Below are positions 18,783-27,508 of a DNA stretch of 64,000 nt, in pieces. The stretch lies in the NCBI RefSeq assembly GCF_000238915.1, contig NZ_BAEG01000051.1, forward strand, positions 124,001-188,000. Direction: 5' to 3'. A model generated the notes under the pieces. That model saw only the letters and a program-made list of their open reading frames with translations, searched no databases and was not told the DNA's origin. Source of the stretch: Arthrobacter globiformis NBRC 12137. Its GTDB lineage: Bacteria > Actinomycetota > Actinomycetes > Actinomycetales > Micrococcaceae. Each line of letters starts with the position of its first letter. Within the stretch, counting starts at the first letter, position 1. The position numbers were made by a program, and so were the translations under genes.

Positions 18783-19873
18783 TGGTGGCCGAGCAGCTTC
18801 GCGTGGAGCAGGCGGACTTCGTGGCCGCCGTAGCGGGAAAGCTCACAGACTTCTTGACAACCCGGCAGTCGATCATGATGGCAATCTCGCCGGACATCGA
18901 TCCCATCATGGGGTCCATCTCCAACCTGGTCACCGGAGGGAAGCGGCTTCGTGCCCTCATGTGCTACTGGGGATGGCGCGGAGCGGGCGGCCCCGCCTCG
19001 GCCAAGGACATCGTCACAGCAGGCGCCGCGCTTGAGCTGTTCCAGGCGGCAGCCCTGATCCACGACGACATCATCGACCGGTCGGACACCCGCCGCGGCG
19101 GACCCAGCGTGCACCGCCGGTTCAGCCAGCTCCACGAGTCCCAGGGCTGGGCCCTCGACAGCGAACGCTTCGGCCACGCCGCGGCCATTCTGGCCGGCGA
19201 CCTCTGCCTATCCTTCAGCGAGGAAGCCTTCACCGATATCGGCGAAACGGCAGCCTCAGGAAGCAGGGCAAGGCTGATCTTCAACCTGATGCGTTCGGAG
19301 GTCATGGCCGGCCAGTACCTGGACATCCTCGAAGAGGTGGCCGGGCCGGTCCGGGACCGCGCCGGGGCCGTCAGCCGCGCCCAGTCGATCATCCGCTTCA
19401 AGTCGGCCAAGTACTCGACGGAACATCCGCTCGCCCTGGGCGGTGCGCTCGGCGGAGCCTCGGACGAACTGCTCCGCGGCTACTCCGCGTTCGCCCTCCC
19501 CCTGGGCGAGGCCTTCCAGCTTCGAGACGACGTCCTGGGCGTTTTCGGCGACCCGGTCACCACTGGAAAGCCAGCGGGAGACGACCTCCGGGAAGGCAAG
19601 CGGACGGTCCTCGTGGCCTTCGCCCTGGACCTGGCCACCCCCGAGGAGTCCGCGTTCATCGACTCAAAGCTTGGCAGCCCCGACCTGGGTGAGGAAGACG
19701 TGGCCGAGATCCGCCGGATCATCGCGGACTGCGGTGCGCTGCAGGCCACGGAAGTGCTGATCGAGGAATTCGGTGCAGCGGCGTACGCGGCACTGGAGGT
19801 CCTGCCGCTGGAAGACCTCCCCAAGACCGCGCTGCGGCGGCTGGCTGAGGCGACAGTGAGCCGGGCCGCCTGA
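18779..19873 (+). CDS. Trans polyprenyl diphosphate synthase (IdsA/GrcC family)
   Basis: Condenses isopentenyl diphosphate with allylic diphosphates; 364 aa. The first Asp-rich motif is DDIID (96-100) and the second is DDVLG (250-254); GGKRLR binds the diphosphate. Mtb idsA2 (Rv2173) occupies the same position relative to Rv2175c and pknL, so a role in C15-C20 or longer prenyl supply for carotenoids, quinones or carriers is plausible. Product length cannot be called from sequence. Starts GTGATG. Confidence 0.88.
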   Translation: MMVAEQLRVEQADFVAAVAGKLTDFLTTRQSIMMAISPDIDPIMGSISNLVTGGKRLRALMCYWGWRGAGGPASAKDIVTAGAALELFQAAALIHDDIIDRSDTRRGGPSVHRRFSQLHESQGWALDSERFGHAAAILAGDLCLSFSEEAFTDIGETAASGSRARLIFNLMRSEVMAGQYLDILEEVAGPVRDRAGAVSRAQSIIRFKSAKYSTEHPLALGGALGGASDELLRGYSAFALPLGEAFQLRDDVLGVFGDPVTTGKPAGDDLREGKRTVLVAFALDLATPEESAFIDSKLGSPDLGEEDVAEIRRIIADCGALQATEVLIEEFGAAAYAALEVLPLEDLPKTALRRLAEATVSRAA

Positions 19874-19944
19874 TCGGCTGGCCCGGCCCCTCCATCAGGC
19901 TGGGTTAGTTACCAGGCTGGGTTAGTTGCCAGGCTGGGCTGGTT

Positions 19945-20298
19945 CTACCAGGCCAGGGACTGCGCCCGGCGTCGGATTTCCGTCTTGCGGCCTTCACGGA
20001 GGGCATCAATGGGCCGCCCGCGAAGTGACTCGTCAGGGGTAAAAAGCCAGCCGATAAGCTCCTCGTCAGAGAAACCGGCGTCTGACAGCACCACAATCGT
20101 GCCCTTGAGGCTGTCCACGACGTGGCCGTCCTGGAGGAAAGCCGCGGGCACCGAACGGATCCGCCGTTCCCCGACCCGCAGGGCCGCCAGCGCGCGCTCG
20201 TCAAGGAGCCCGTGGACTTTGGTAATGGACACATCCAGCAACTGGGCGACGTCGGGCAGGGGCAGCCAGTCGCCTACAAGGGTTTCTACAGTACTCAC
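19945..20298 (-). CDS. Rv2175c-like helix-turn-helix DNA-binding protein
   Basis: 117 aa. A winged helix-turn-helix of the Rv2175c/excisionase type is visible in LPLPDVAQLLDVSITKVHGLL (about 13-33), followed by the conserved C-terminal EELIGWLF and DALREGRKTEIRRRAQ. In M. tuberculosis Rv2175c is a phosphorylation substrate of PknL, and a PknL-like kinase is encoded 1.7 kb away here. The start is GTG 20298, without a clear ribosome site. Confidence 0.85.
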   Translation of the reverse strand: MSTVETLVGDWLPLPDVAQLLDVSITKVHGLLDERALAALRVGERRIRSVPAAFLQDGHVVDSLKGTIVVLSDAGFSDEELIGWLFTPDESLRGRPIDALREGRKTEIRRRAQSLAW

Positions 20299-20445
20299 GG
20301 GTCAAGGTTGCCATGTCGGGCGCCCGCAAGCCTAGTCGAAACAGCTCACGTGTGCGCCCGCTCCATTTTCGCGCGCGACACTCCCAGCCGGGCAGATTTC
20401 CCGGCTGAAAGCCCGTTCTTGTGCTAACCGAAAAATCGTGAGAGA

Positions 20446-20505
20446 TTCACATAGATAACATTCGCAACACGATTAACATCAGTAACATTGGTATCACGAG
20501 CAACT
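20446..20505 (+). promoter_or_regulatory. Array of 9-bp-phased TAACA boxes (MtrA-like)
   Basis: Seven hexamers each separated by three bases: TTCACA, ATAACA, GCAACA, TTAACA, GTAACA, GTATCA, GCAACT. It ends 43 bases before the LysM/transglycosylase start. MtrA of mycobacteria binds direct repeats of a GTCACA/GTAACA hexamer at 9-base spacing and controls wall hydrolases. Assignment to MtrA is inference. Confidence 0.55.
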
Positions 20506-20548
20506 GGCATGACCGACAGCATTCGCCGCTGAGAAGAGGATCTTTCCC

Positions 20549-21868
20549 ATGACGACGACCCGCTCCACTAAGCAGTCACCCCGGCCGGGGCTGCCCCTGA
20601 TCGCGGCCACGACGGCCACGCTCCCCGCCGTCATGCTTTCCTCCCTTGCGGTCGCCCAGCCCGCAGATGCCGACACCCGGCCCCAAACCGTGCCCGCAAC
20701 ACTCGCCGCCGCCATCGAGGCACAGGCGGCAGCAGTCAGAGCTGGCATCATCCCCGCAGCCGCCGTGCCGGCCGCGCTCCCGTCGGGCCTTCAGCCCACC
20801 CGCGTCACCCCGACGGCCCACACGGTGGTCCGCGGGGACACGGTCAGCGGCATCGCCGGCCGGTACGGGCTGAGCACCACTGCCGTGCTGAAGCTCAACA
20901 ACCTGAAATCGAACTCCGTGATCTACCCGGGGCAGCGGATCAAGCTGAAGGCAGCCGCCGCTCCGGCGGCCAGGACTGCTGCTGCGCCTGCCAGCACCGC
21001 TGCCAGGACGTACACGGTCAAGTCCGGCGACACACTGGGCGGCATCGCCGGGCGGCACGGCGTCAGGCTCTCCCAGGTGCTCAGCTGGAACGGGCTCAAG
21101 GTGACGTCGATCATCTACCCCGGCCAGAAGATCCGCCTCGGCGCCGGCACGGCTGTCGCGGCGGCACCGGCCAAGGCGGCAGCACCGGCCGCCACCCGCT
21201 CAGCCTCCTACGTCATCAAGTCCGGGGACACGCTGTCCGGCATCGCGGCCAGGCACGGCGTCAAGCTCGCGGACATCCTGTCGGCGAACCGGCTGAAGGT
21301 CACCAGCATCATTTACCCCGGCCAGAAGCTCGCCATTCCCGGCAAGGCCGCAGCCGTCCAGCCGGCATCCAGCGTCACGCCGCTCGTGCCCAGCTCGTTC
21401 CTTGGCTACACCTACCCGGCAGCCGTGGTCAGCTCGGCCAACAAGAACAAGGCCCTGCTCAACGCCTCGCCGGTTCCGTCGCTTGCCCAGATGCAGTCCA
21501 TCGTGGCCGACACGGCACGGCGGATGGGCGTGGATCCGGCGCTGGCACAGGCCTTCGCGTACCAGGAATCCGGGTTCAACCAGCGGGCGGTGTCTCCGGC
21601 CAACGCCATCGGCACCATGCAGGTCATCCCCTCCTCCGGCGAATGGGCATCCGACCTCGTGGGCCGGAAGCTGAACCTGCTTGATCCGTATGACAATGCC
21701 ACCGCCGGAGTCGCCATCATCCGCCAGCTGATCCGGACCAGCAAGAGCCTGGACTACGCCATCGCCGGCTATTACCAGGGCCAGTACTCGGTCAACAAGC
21801 ACGGAATGTACACCGACACCAAGCGCTACGTCGCAGCCATCAAGGCACACCGTAAGAACTTCAGCTGA
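20549..21868 (+). CDS. Secreted LysM x3 / lytic transglycosylase-like protein
   Basis: 439 aa exported peptidoglycan-binding enzyme. It has a signal peptide (about 1-43, ending ADAD), three LysM modules (about 91-133, 154-197, 220-262; each with a GDTxxGIA start and IYPGQ end), then an SLT lysozyme-like domain (about 310-439). The catalytic Glu is probably E340 in YQESGFN, followed by the SLT motif GTMQVIP. It lies between the Rv2175c-like and PknL-like genes, which are adjacent in mycobacteria. Regulation by the repeat array upstream is likely. Confidence 0.92.
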   Translation: MTTTRSTKQSPRPGLPLIAATTATLPAVMLSSLAVAQPADADTRPQTVPATLAAAIEAQAAAVRAGIIPAAAVPAALPSGLQPTRVTPTAHTVVRGDTVSGIAGRYGLSTTAVLKLNNLKSNSVIYPGQRIKLKAAAAPAARTAAAPASTAARTYTVKSGDTLGGIAGRHGVRLSQVLSWNGLKVTSIIYPGQKIRLGAGTAVAAAPAKAAAPAATRSASYVIKSGDTLSGIAARHGVKLADILSANRLKVTSIIYPGQKLAIPGKAAAVQPASSVTPLVPSSFLGYTYPAAVVSSANKNKALLNASPVPSLAQMQSIVADTARRMGVDPALAQAFAYQESGFNQRAVSPANAIGTMQVIPSSGEWASDLVGRKLNLLDPYDNATAGVAIIRQLIRTSKSLDYAIAGYYQGQYSVNKHGMYTDTKRYVAAIKAHRKNFS

Positions 21869-21922
21869 CACCCTCAACTGACCCCGGTGCCGGCAGATCC
21901 CGGCTCCGGGGAGCATAACGAT

Positions 21923-21955
21923 ACGGGTCCGGATCGCATGTTGATTCGGACCCGT
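21923..21955 (+). terminator. Terminator after the LysM/transglycosylase gene
   Basis: Nine-base perfect arms (21923-21931, 21947-21955) around a 15-base loop, followed by TT. It ends 26 bases before the kinase start. Confidence 0.6.
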
Positions 21956-21969
21956 TTCCGTGCAGCACT

Positions 21970-21975
21970 TAGTAT
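21970..21975 (+). promoter_or_regulatory. -10 element of a probable leaderless kinase transcript
   Basis: TAGTAT stands six bases before the kinase GTG (21982) and no Shine-Dalgarno is present, so the mRNA probably begins at the start codon. The upstream terminator stem would overlap the -35 region. Confidence 0.5.
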
Positions 21976-21981
21976 CGAAGA

Positions 21982-24228
21982 GTGCAGGAAAACGCTTTAG
22001 GCAGTCTCGTTGGGTCCCTGGTGGACAACCGCTACCAGGTGAAATCCCGGTTGGCGCGGGGCGGGATGTCCACCGTCTATGTGGCCACGGACCAGAGGCT
22101 GGACCGTGATGTTGCCCTGAAAGTCCTGCATCCACATCTGGTCAACGACGGCAGTTTCCTGGACCGCCTGGCCCGCGAAGCACGGGCAGCCGCCAAGCTC
22201 TCACACCCGCATGTGGTGGGCGTCCTCGACCAGGGGCACGATGGAGACACCGCCTACCTCGTGATGGAGTACATCAAGGGGCACACCCTCCGCGACGTCA
22301 TCAACAGCAAGGGCGCCCTGTCCCCCCGGCTGGCCCTGGCACTCATCGATCCGGTGGTGGAAGGCCTGGGGGCTGCCCATGCCGCCGGCCTGATCCACCG
22401 CGACGTCAAGCCGGAGAACGTCCTGATCGCCGACGACGGCCGGATCAAGATCGGCGACTTCGGCCTCGCGCGCGCCGTGACGACGACAACCAGCACAGGT
22501 GCCCTGATCGGCACCGTCGCGTACCTCTCGCCGGAACTGGTCCTTGGCAAGCCGGCCGACGCACGAAGCGACATCTATTCCACGGGCATCATGCTGTTCG
22601 AGATGCTCACCGGACGCCAGCCGTTCGACGGCGACGTCCCCATCCAGGTGGCCTACCAGCACGTGAATTCTGCGGTGGGTGCCCCGTCAGGCCTGGTTCC
22701 AGGCCTCGCGGGGGAAGTGGACGAACTCGTGCAGTGGTGTACGGCCAGCGACCCCGAGCAACGGCCGGTGGACGGCAACGCCCTGCTCGCGGAACTCCGT
22801 CACATCCGGACCAACCTCACCGACACCGAACTTGACCTGCAACCCCCCGCAGCCATCCAGGCGGCCGCGTCGGCAGGTATGGCCCCCGGCCCCGGCCCGC
22901 GCGGCATGGGCGCTCCCCCGGCACCTGCCCGGATGCCGTCCCGCATGCCGCAGAGCCCACACGCCCAAGGAAACCAGGGAGGCCCCGGAAACCAGGCAAA
23001 CCACACCGAGCTGCTCGCACCCATTCACGGCGATGACGTCCCCCGGGGCCGGCCCACGGAAGTCATTTCCCGCACCAGCAACCCGACCACCGTGTTTTCC
23101 GCCCCCGCCTCCCCACCTCCCGCCTCTTCAAGGCCTGCCGATTCAACTCCTGTCTCTTCAACTCCTGTCTCTTCAACTCACAGGCCGGTCCTCCCGCCCT
23201 ACGGGTTCGACAACGACGACGACAGGGAGGCTGCCCCGCTCCCCCTGAGCAAGCGGGAACAGCGGAAGCTGGACCGCCACGAACAAAAGGAACGGTCGCG
23301 CGCCGCGGCCACTCCCGTCCGAACGCTCCGGGAAGGGAATTCCCGGCGCCGGGGAGCGCTCTGGATTGTGGTCCTGGTGATCCTGGCCCTTCTGGCCACG
23401 GGAGCGGGCTGGTTCTTCGGCATGGGCCCCGGCTCCCCCGGCACCGTGCCGGCCGTGGCGAACAGGACCGTGGCGGAGGCCCAGCAGCTGCTCCGGGACG
23501 CCGGTTTCCAGTCCAGTACCAAGGACGTCTTCGACGACGACGTCAAAGCCGGACTCGTGGTGGGATCAGAGCCGGACGCCGGAACGGAAATCCGCAAATT
23601 CCAGCAGGTCTCGCTGTTCGTGTCCAAGGGTCCGCAGCTATTTCCCCTGCCGCAGCTGACGGGCAAGACGCTCGATGCGTCCAAGGAAGCACTCAACGGG
23701 GCCGAGATGGCGCTGGGCAAGGTCACCGAAAAGTTCGATGAGGAGGTGCCTGCCGGCACGGTGCTGGGCCAGGCTCCGGCCCCGGGAACCGCCGTGCGGC
23801 ATGGGACACCGGTAAGCCTCACTGTCTCGAAGGGCCCGCAGCCCATTCCCGTGCCGGACGTGCGCGGACAGGACCAGGACGCGGCGTTCCGTGCCATCGA
23901 ATCCGCCGGCCTGAAAGCCGTCTTCGCCGACGAAACGGTGCATGACCGGAACGTTCCCAAGGGCGCCGTGGTCAGCCAGGAGCCTGCTTCAGGAACCCTG
24001 ACAAAGGGCCAAACGGTCACCCTGACGATTTCCGAGGGGCCCAAGCTCGTGAAGGTGCCCAACTACATCGGCAAACAGGTGGAAGACGCAACCGAAGCGC
24101 TGCGGAAGCGCGGTTTCCAAGTCCGCGTCAACGAAGTCCTTGGCGGGTTCTTCGGCACGGTGCGGGACCAGGATCCCGTCGACACCGAGGTCCCTGAAGG
24201 CTCCGTCGTCACCCTCACCGTGGTCTAA
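21982..24228 (+). CDS. PknL/PknB-like Ser/Thr kinase with four PASTA domains
   Basis: 748 aa transmembrane receptor kinase. The kinase domain (about 18-275) has catalytic Lys47 (VALKVL), HRDVKPEN with Asp141, and DFG at 159-161. A Pro/Ser/Thr-rich juxtamembrane stretch (about 285-455) with a short STPVSS repeat follows. The membrane helix is 459-480. The extracellular part has four PASTA domains (about 487-748) that bind muropeptides or lipid II. Its neighbours match Mtb pknL, although Mtb PknL lacks PASTA domains, so the architecture is PknB-like. Likely targets in the window are the Rv2175c-like protein and GarA (inference). Confidence 0.93.
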   Translation: MQENALGSLVGSLVDNRYQVKSRLARGGMSTVYVATDQRLDRDVALKVLHPHLVNDGSFLDRLAREARAAAKLSHPHVVGVLDQGHDGDTAYLVMEYIKGHTLRDVINSKGALSPRLALALIDPVVEGLGAAHAAGLIHRDVKPENVLIADDGRIKIGDFGLARAVTTTTSTGALIGTVAYLSPELVLGKPADARSDIYSTGIMLFEMLTGRQPFDGDVPIQVAYQHVNSAVGAPSGLVPGLAGEVDELVQWCTASDPEQRPVDGNALLAELRHIRTNLTDTELDLQPPAAIQAAASAGMAPGPGPRGMGAPPAPARMPSRMPQSPHAQGNQGGPGNQANHTELLAPIHGDDVPRGRPTEVISRTSNPTTVFSAPASPPPASSRPADSTPVSSTPVSSTHRPVLPPYGFDNDDDREAAPLPLSKREQRKLDRHEQKERSRAAATPVRTLREGNSRRRGALWIVVLVILALLATGAGWFFGMGPGSPGTVPAVANRTVAEAQQLLRDAGFQSSTKDVFDDDVKAGLVVGSEPDAGTEIRKFQQVSLFVSKGPQLFPLPQLTGKTLDASKEALNGAEMALGKVTEKFDEEVPAGTVLGQAPAPGTAVRHGTPVSLTVSKGPQPIPVPDVRGQDQDAAFRAIESAGLKAVFADETVHDRNVPKGAVVSQEPASGTLTKGQTVTLTISEGPKLVKVPNYIGKQVEDATEALRKRGFQVRVNEVLGGFFGTVRDQDPVDTEVPEGSVVTLTVV

Positions 24229-24244
24229 GCCCGGACGGCAAACG

Positions 24245-24291
24245 AAAGACCGGCGCCGGGGCGCCTCAACTGCTCCCCGACGCCGGTCTTT
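24245..24291. terminator. Bidirectional terminator between kinase and aroG
   Basis: Eleven-base perfect arms (24245-24255, 24281-24291) starting AAAG and ending CTTT, lying between convergent genes. Confidence 0.75.
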
Positions 24292-24305
24292 CCTCGCCTT
24301 TGCTG

Positions 24306-25697
24306 TTAGCGGCGGGTGAGCGCGCCCGCCACGAGGAAGGCCATCTCCAGCGACTGCATGTGGTTCAGCCGGGGATCGCAGACCGACTCATAGCGGTCAA
24401 GGAAGGCTTCCTGGTCGATGGGGTCGGCACCGCCGAGGCATTCAGCCACGTCATCCCCGGTCATCTCGACGTGCAGGCCGCCCGGAACCGTCCCCAGGGC
24501 ATGGTGCACTTCGAAGAACCCGCGCACCTCGTCAATGACGTCGTCGAAATTGCGGGTCTTGTAGCCGTTGGGCGAGGTGACGGTGTTGCCGTGCATCGGG
24601 TCCGTGACCCACAGGACCTGAGCACCGGAGGCGGTGACCTTTTCCACGAGGGACGGGAGCTTCTCGCGGATGTTGCCGGCACCCATGCGGGTAATGAACG
24701 TAAGCCTGCCGGGTTCACGCTCCGGATCCAGCTTGTCGATGAGACGCAGGGCATCGTCACCGGACGTAGACGGGCCCAGCTTGACGCCAATCGGGTTGCG
24801 GACCCGGGACAGGAAGTCCACGTGCGCGTGGTCCAGCTCGCGGGTACGCTCACCGATCCACAGGAAGTGGCCGGAGGTGCCGTAGGGCAGGCCGGTGCGG
24901 GAGTCGATGCGGGTCAGCGCACGCTCGTAGTCGAGCAGCAGCGCCTCATGGCTGGCAAAGAATTCAACCCGCTTGAGGGCCTCGAAGTCCGCGCCGCAGG
25001 ACGCCATGAACTTGATGGCGCGGTCGATGTCGCGCGCGAGCGACTCGTAGCGGGCATGGGCAGGGTTCTCGGTGAACCCCTTGTTCCAGGTGTGCACCAG
25101 GCGGAGGTCCGCGAAGCCGCCCTGGGTGAAGGCCCGGATGAGGTTCAGCGTGGACGCGGAGGTGTGGTACGCGCGCAGCATGCGGCTGGCGTCGTGGGCC
25201 CGCGACTCGGGGGTGAAGTCGTATCCGTTCACGATGTCACCGCGGTATGCCGGCAGCGTCACGCCGTCCCGGGTCTCGTCGTTGGAGGAACGTGGCTTGG
25301 CGAACTGGCCGGCCATGCGCCCCATCTTGATGACGGGCATCGCCGCACCATAGGTCAGCACCACGGCCATCTGCAGGATCGTCTTTACGCGTGCGCTGAT
25401 CTTGTCCGCCGTGGCACCTTCAAAGGTCTCGGCGCAGTCACCGCCTTGGAGCAGGAATGCCTTGCCCTGGGCTGCGGCGGCGAGACGCTCGCGGAGGATG
25501 TCCACTTCGCCGGCGAAAACGAGCGGCGGCAGCACCGACAGTTCCTTGACGGACGCGTTGAAGACCCCGGGGTCCTGCCAGCTCGGCTGCTGGGAGATGG
25601 GAAGATCCCGCCAGTTGTCGAGTCCCGGATAGTTGGCCGCACCGCTCTGTGAAGTGCTGGTCAGGGAAGAGGCAGGTTTTGCAGATAGCTCAGTCAC
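24306..25697 (-). CDS. aroG: Class II 3-deoxy-7-phosphoheptulonate (DAHP) synthase
   Basis: First enzyme of the shikimate pathway, joining PEP and erythrose 4-phosphate; 463 aa, the length of class II (plant/AroG Mtb-type) enzymes. Characteristic segments are LLQGGDCAETF, KMGRMAGQFAKPRS, GEVTRELD-like GERTRELDHAH, and VTDPMHGNT. Mtb AroG (Rv2178c) has the same neighbourhood. The start is GTG 25697, with TACTCT seven bases upstream and no ribosome site, indicating a leaderless mRNA. Confidence 0.96.
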   Translation of the reverse strand: MTELSAKPASSLTSTSQSGAANYPGLDNWRDLPISQQPSWQDPGVFNASVKELSVLPPLVFAGEVDILRERLAAAAQGKAFLLQGGDCAETFEGATADKISARVKTILQMAVVLTYGAAMPVIKMGRMAGQFAKPRSSNDETRDGVTLPAYRGDIVNGYDFTPESRAHDASRMLRAYHTSASTLNLIRAFTQGGFADLRLVHTWNKGFTENPAHARYESLARDIDRAIKFMASCGADFEALKRVEFFASHEALLLDYERALTRIDSRTGLPYGTSGHFLWIGERTRELDHAHVDFLSRVRNPIGVKLGPSTSGDDALRLIDKLDPEREPGRLTFITRMGAGNIREKLPSLVEKVTASGAQVLWVTDPMHGNTVTSPNGYKTRNFDDVIDEVRGFFEVHHALGTVPGGLHVEMTGDDVAECLGGADPIDQEAFLDRYESVCDPRLNHMQSLEMAFLVAGALTRR

Positions 25698-25704
25698 ATT
25701 ACTA

Positions 25705-25710
25705 AGAGTA
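25705..25710 (-). promoter_or_regulatory. -10 element of a probable leaderless aroG transcript
   Basis: TACTCT is separated by exactly seven bases from the aroG GTG, and no Shine-Dalgarno is visible. Confidence 0.5.
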
Positions 25711-25754
25711 GTTGGCCTGACCGGCTCGGGACACCCGGACTGTCATGCGCCCGG

Positions 25755-25786
25755 GCAGGGCGTCACAGATGCAGGGCGTCACAGAT
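25755..25786. repeat. 16-bp perfect tandem duplication
   Basis: Two identical 16-base units (25755-25770, 25771-25786) in the gap between aroG and the acyltransferase gene. A partial third copy of the GCGTCACAG core is near 25808. Confidence 0.8.
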
Positions 25787-25820
25787 GCGCAGCGCTAAAA
25801 GGTCAACGCGTCACAGCCTG

Positions 25821-26609
25821 CTAAGCCGACCGGGACGAACCGGCCTCCCCCGGCTCTTCGCCCGACTTCCCGGGCTCTTCGCCCGACTTCCCCGGCTCTT
25901 CGCTGCCCTTTCCGGGCTCTTCGCTCGACTTCCCCGCCAGCCTGAGCTTGACCACCGAGGCGTACTCGTCCACGTATTCCTGCCCGGAGAGCCGCATGAG
26001 CTCGTACATGATCTCGTCCGTGACGGACCGCTGGATCAGCCGGTCATCAGCCAGGCCTTCATACCTGCTGAAGTCCAGCGGTTTTCCAAAGATCATGCCG
26101 ATCCTGCGGATGTTCGGCAGCCGCTTGCCGATGGGCTGGACTTTGTCCGTTCCGATCATCGCCACCGGGATGACCGGGACGCCGGCCTGGAGCGCCAGCC
26201 GCGCCACCCCCACCTTTCCGCGGTAAAGCCGCGAGTCGGGGCTGCGGGTGCCTTCGGGATAGATGCCCAGCAGTCCGCCGTGCGTCAGCACGTCCATGCC
26301 CGCCTCGAGTGAGGCCGCCGACGCCGCCCCGCCGGAGCGGTCCATGGGCAGCTGGTTGGTCAGGCGGAAGAACATGGCGGTCAGCCGGCCCTTGATTCCC
26401 GTGCCCGTGAAGTATTCGGACTTGGCCAGGAAAACGACAGGCCTCGGCACCATCAGCGGCATGAAGATCGAGTCCGAAAATGAGAGGTGGTTGGAGGCAA
26501 TAATGGCTGCACCCTCGGACGGGATGTTGTCCAGTCCTTTGACCCATGGCCGGAAAAGAGTGCGGACCACCGGCCCCAGGAAGATCCGCTTCATGACCCA
26601 ATAGAACAC
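25821..26609 (-). CDS. 1-acyl-sn-glycerol-3-phosphate acyltransferase (PlsC family)
   Basis: Membrane-associated acyltransferase of phospholipid synthesis; 262 aa. The catalytic NHLSFSD (NHx4D form) is near residue 40 and the glycerophosphate-binding FPEGTRS motif appears as YPEGTRSP. The last 35 residues are a fourfold repeat of EEPGKSG encoded by 21-base units, which is not part of the enzyme fold. It matches the position of Mtb Rv2182c. The GTG start at 26609 has GAGAGG upstream; ATG 26594 is an alternative. Confidence 0.9.
   Translation of the reverse strand: MFYWVMKRIFLGPVVRTLFRPWVKGLDNIPSEGAAIIASNHLSFSDSIFMPLMVPRPVVFLAKSEYFTGTGIKGRLTAMFFRLTNQLPMDRSGGAASAASLEAGMDVLTHGGLLGIYPEGTRSPDSRLYRGKVGVARLALQAGVPVIPVAMIGTDKVQPIGKRLPNIRRIGMIFGKPLDFSRYEGLADDRLIQRSVTDEIMYELMRLSGQEYVDEYASVVKLRLAGKSSEEPGKGSEEPGKSGEEPGKSGEEPGEAGSSRSA
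25851..25934. repeat. Four 21-bp tandem repeats in the acyltransferase C-terminus
   Basis: Units start at 25851, 25872, 25893 and 25914. Each encodes a seven-residue EEPGKSG/GSEEPGK-type segment. Units two and four differ from one and three at few positions, so the array is recent and in frame. Confidence 0.85.
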
Positions 26610-26719
26610 GTGTCTTACCTCTCCGGAAGGCTACCGCCGGGGCGTTCAGAGGGCCCGGCGGCACTGCAATGCAACCCTACTCTAGTGAGAATTGTCCGGA
26701 ACAGTGACACGATGGATCC

Positions 26720-27508
26720 ATGACAGAAAGCAGCGACCGGACAAGGCCCGCCGCTTTCAGCTACGCGGGACACGGCCCCAATGCACGGATCGGAATCGCG
26801 ATTTCCCACGGCTTCACCGGCAGTCCCCTGAGCATCCTGCCGTGGGCCGAATACCTGGCCGGGCGCGGCTTCGCCGTCACTGTTCCACTGCTCCCCGGAC
26901 ACGGCACCAGCTGGCAGGACCTGGCCGGCACAGGATGGCGCGAGTGGCACGGCGCCTTCGAGCAGGCATATCTGGACCTGGCCGCAAAGACCGACGAGTG
27001 TTACGTGGCCGGCCTCTCCATGGGCGGTGCCATCGCCCTCCTCACCGCATCCCGCCACAGCGTCGCGGGCGTCGCCGTCGTCAATCCCGGCCTGAGCTTC
27101 TATGACCGGCGCGTCCGGATCATTGGCCTGCTGAAGTACATCCAAAGAACCACGGTGCCCATTGCCGAAGAGAATACGACGGCACCCCACACTGACGACG
27201 GGGACTACTCCCTGACGCCGCTGGCGGCGGTTCACCAGTTGAAGCGGCTCTTCGCTGCCGCCGCCCGCGGACTGCCGCGGATCACCGCCCCGGTGCTGGT
27301 CTTCAAGTCGGTCAACGACGCAGTCGTGCCCCCGAGCTCACTCAGCCTGATACGGAAGCGCCTCACCTCGGCAGCCCTCGACGTGGTGCCGCTCAGGAAC
27401 AGCGGGCACGTGGCTACGCTGGACACGGACGCCCAGGAAATTTTCGAGTCCTCGGCGCGGTTTTTCCAGCTGCGTTCCCGAAGCCACATACCGTCGGAGA
27501 AGTCATGA
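26720..27508 (+). CDS. Alpha/beta hydrolase (carboxylesterase/lipase family), copy 1
   Basis: 262 aa cytoplasmic serine hydrolase. HGFTGSP forms the oxyanion region, the nucleophile elbow is GLSMGG, and the Asp and His of the triad are probably in NDAVVP and SGHVATLD. This architecture matches the bacterial carboxylesterase (Est30-like) and monoacylglycerol lipase group. The stop overlaps the ATG of a close paralogue (ATGA). A lipid-ester substrate is likely given the neighbouring acyltransferase and acyl-CoA ligase, but it is not determined. Confidence 0.85.
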   Translation: MTESSDRTRPAAFSYAGHGPNARIGIAISHGFTGSPLSILPWAEYLAGRGFAVTVPLLPGHGTSWQDLAGTGWREWHGAFEQAYLDLAAKTDECYVAGLSMGGAIALLTASRHSVAGVAVVNPGLSFYDRRVRIIGLLKYIQRTTVPIAEENTTAPHTDDGDYSLTPLAAVHQLKRLFAAAARGLPRITAPVLVFKSVNDAVVPPSSLSLIRKRLTSAALDVVPLRNSGHVATLDTDAQEIFESSARFFQLRSRSHIPSEKS

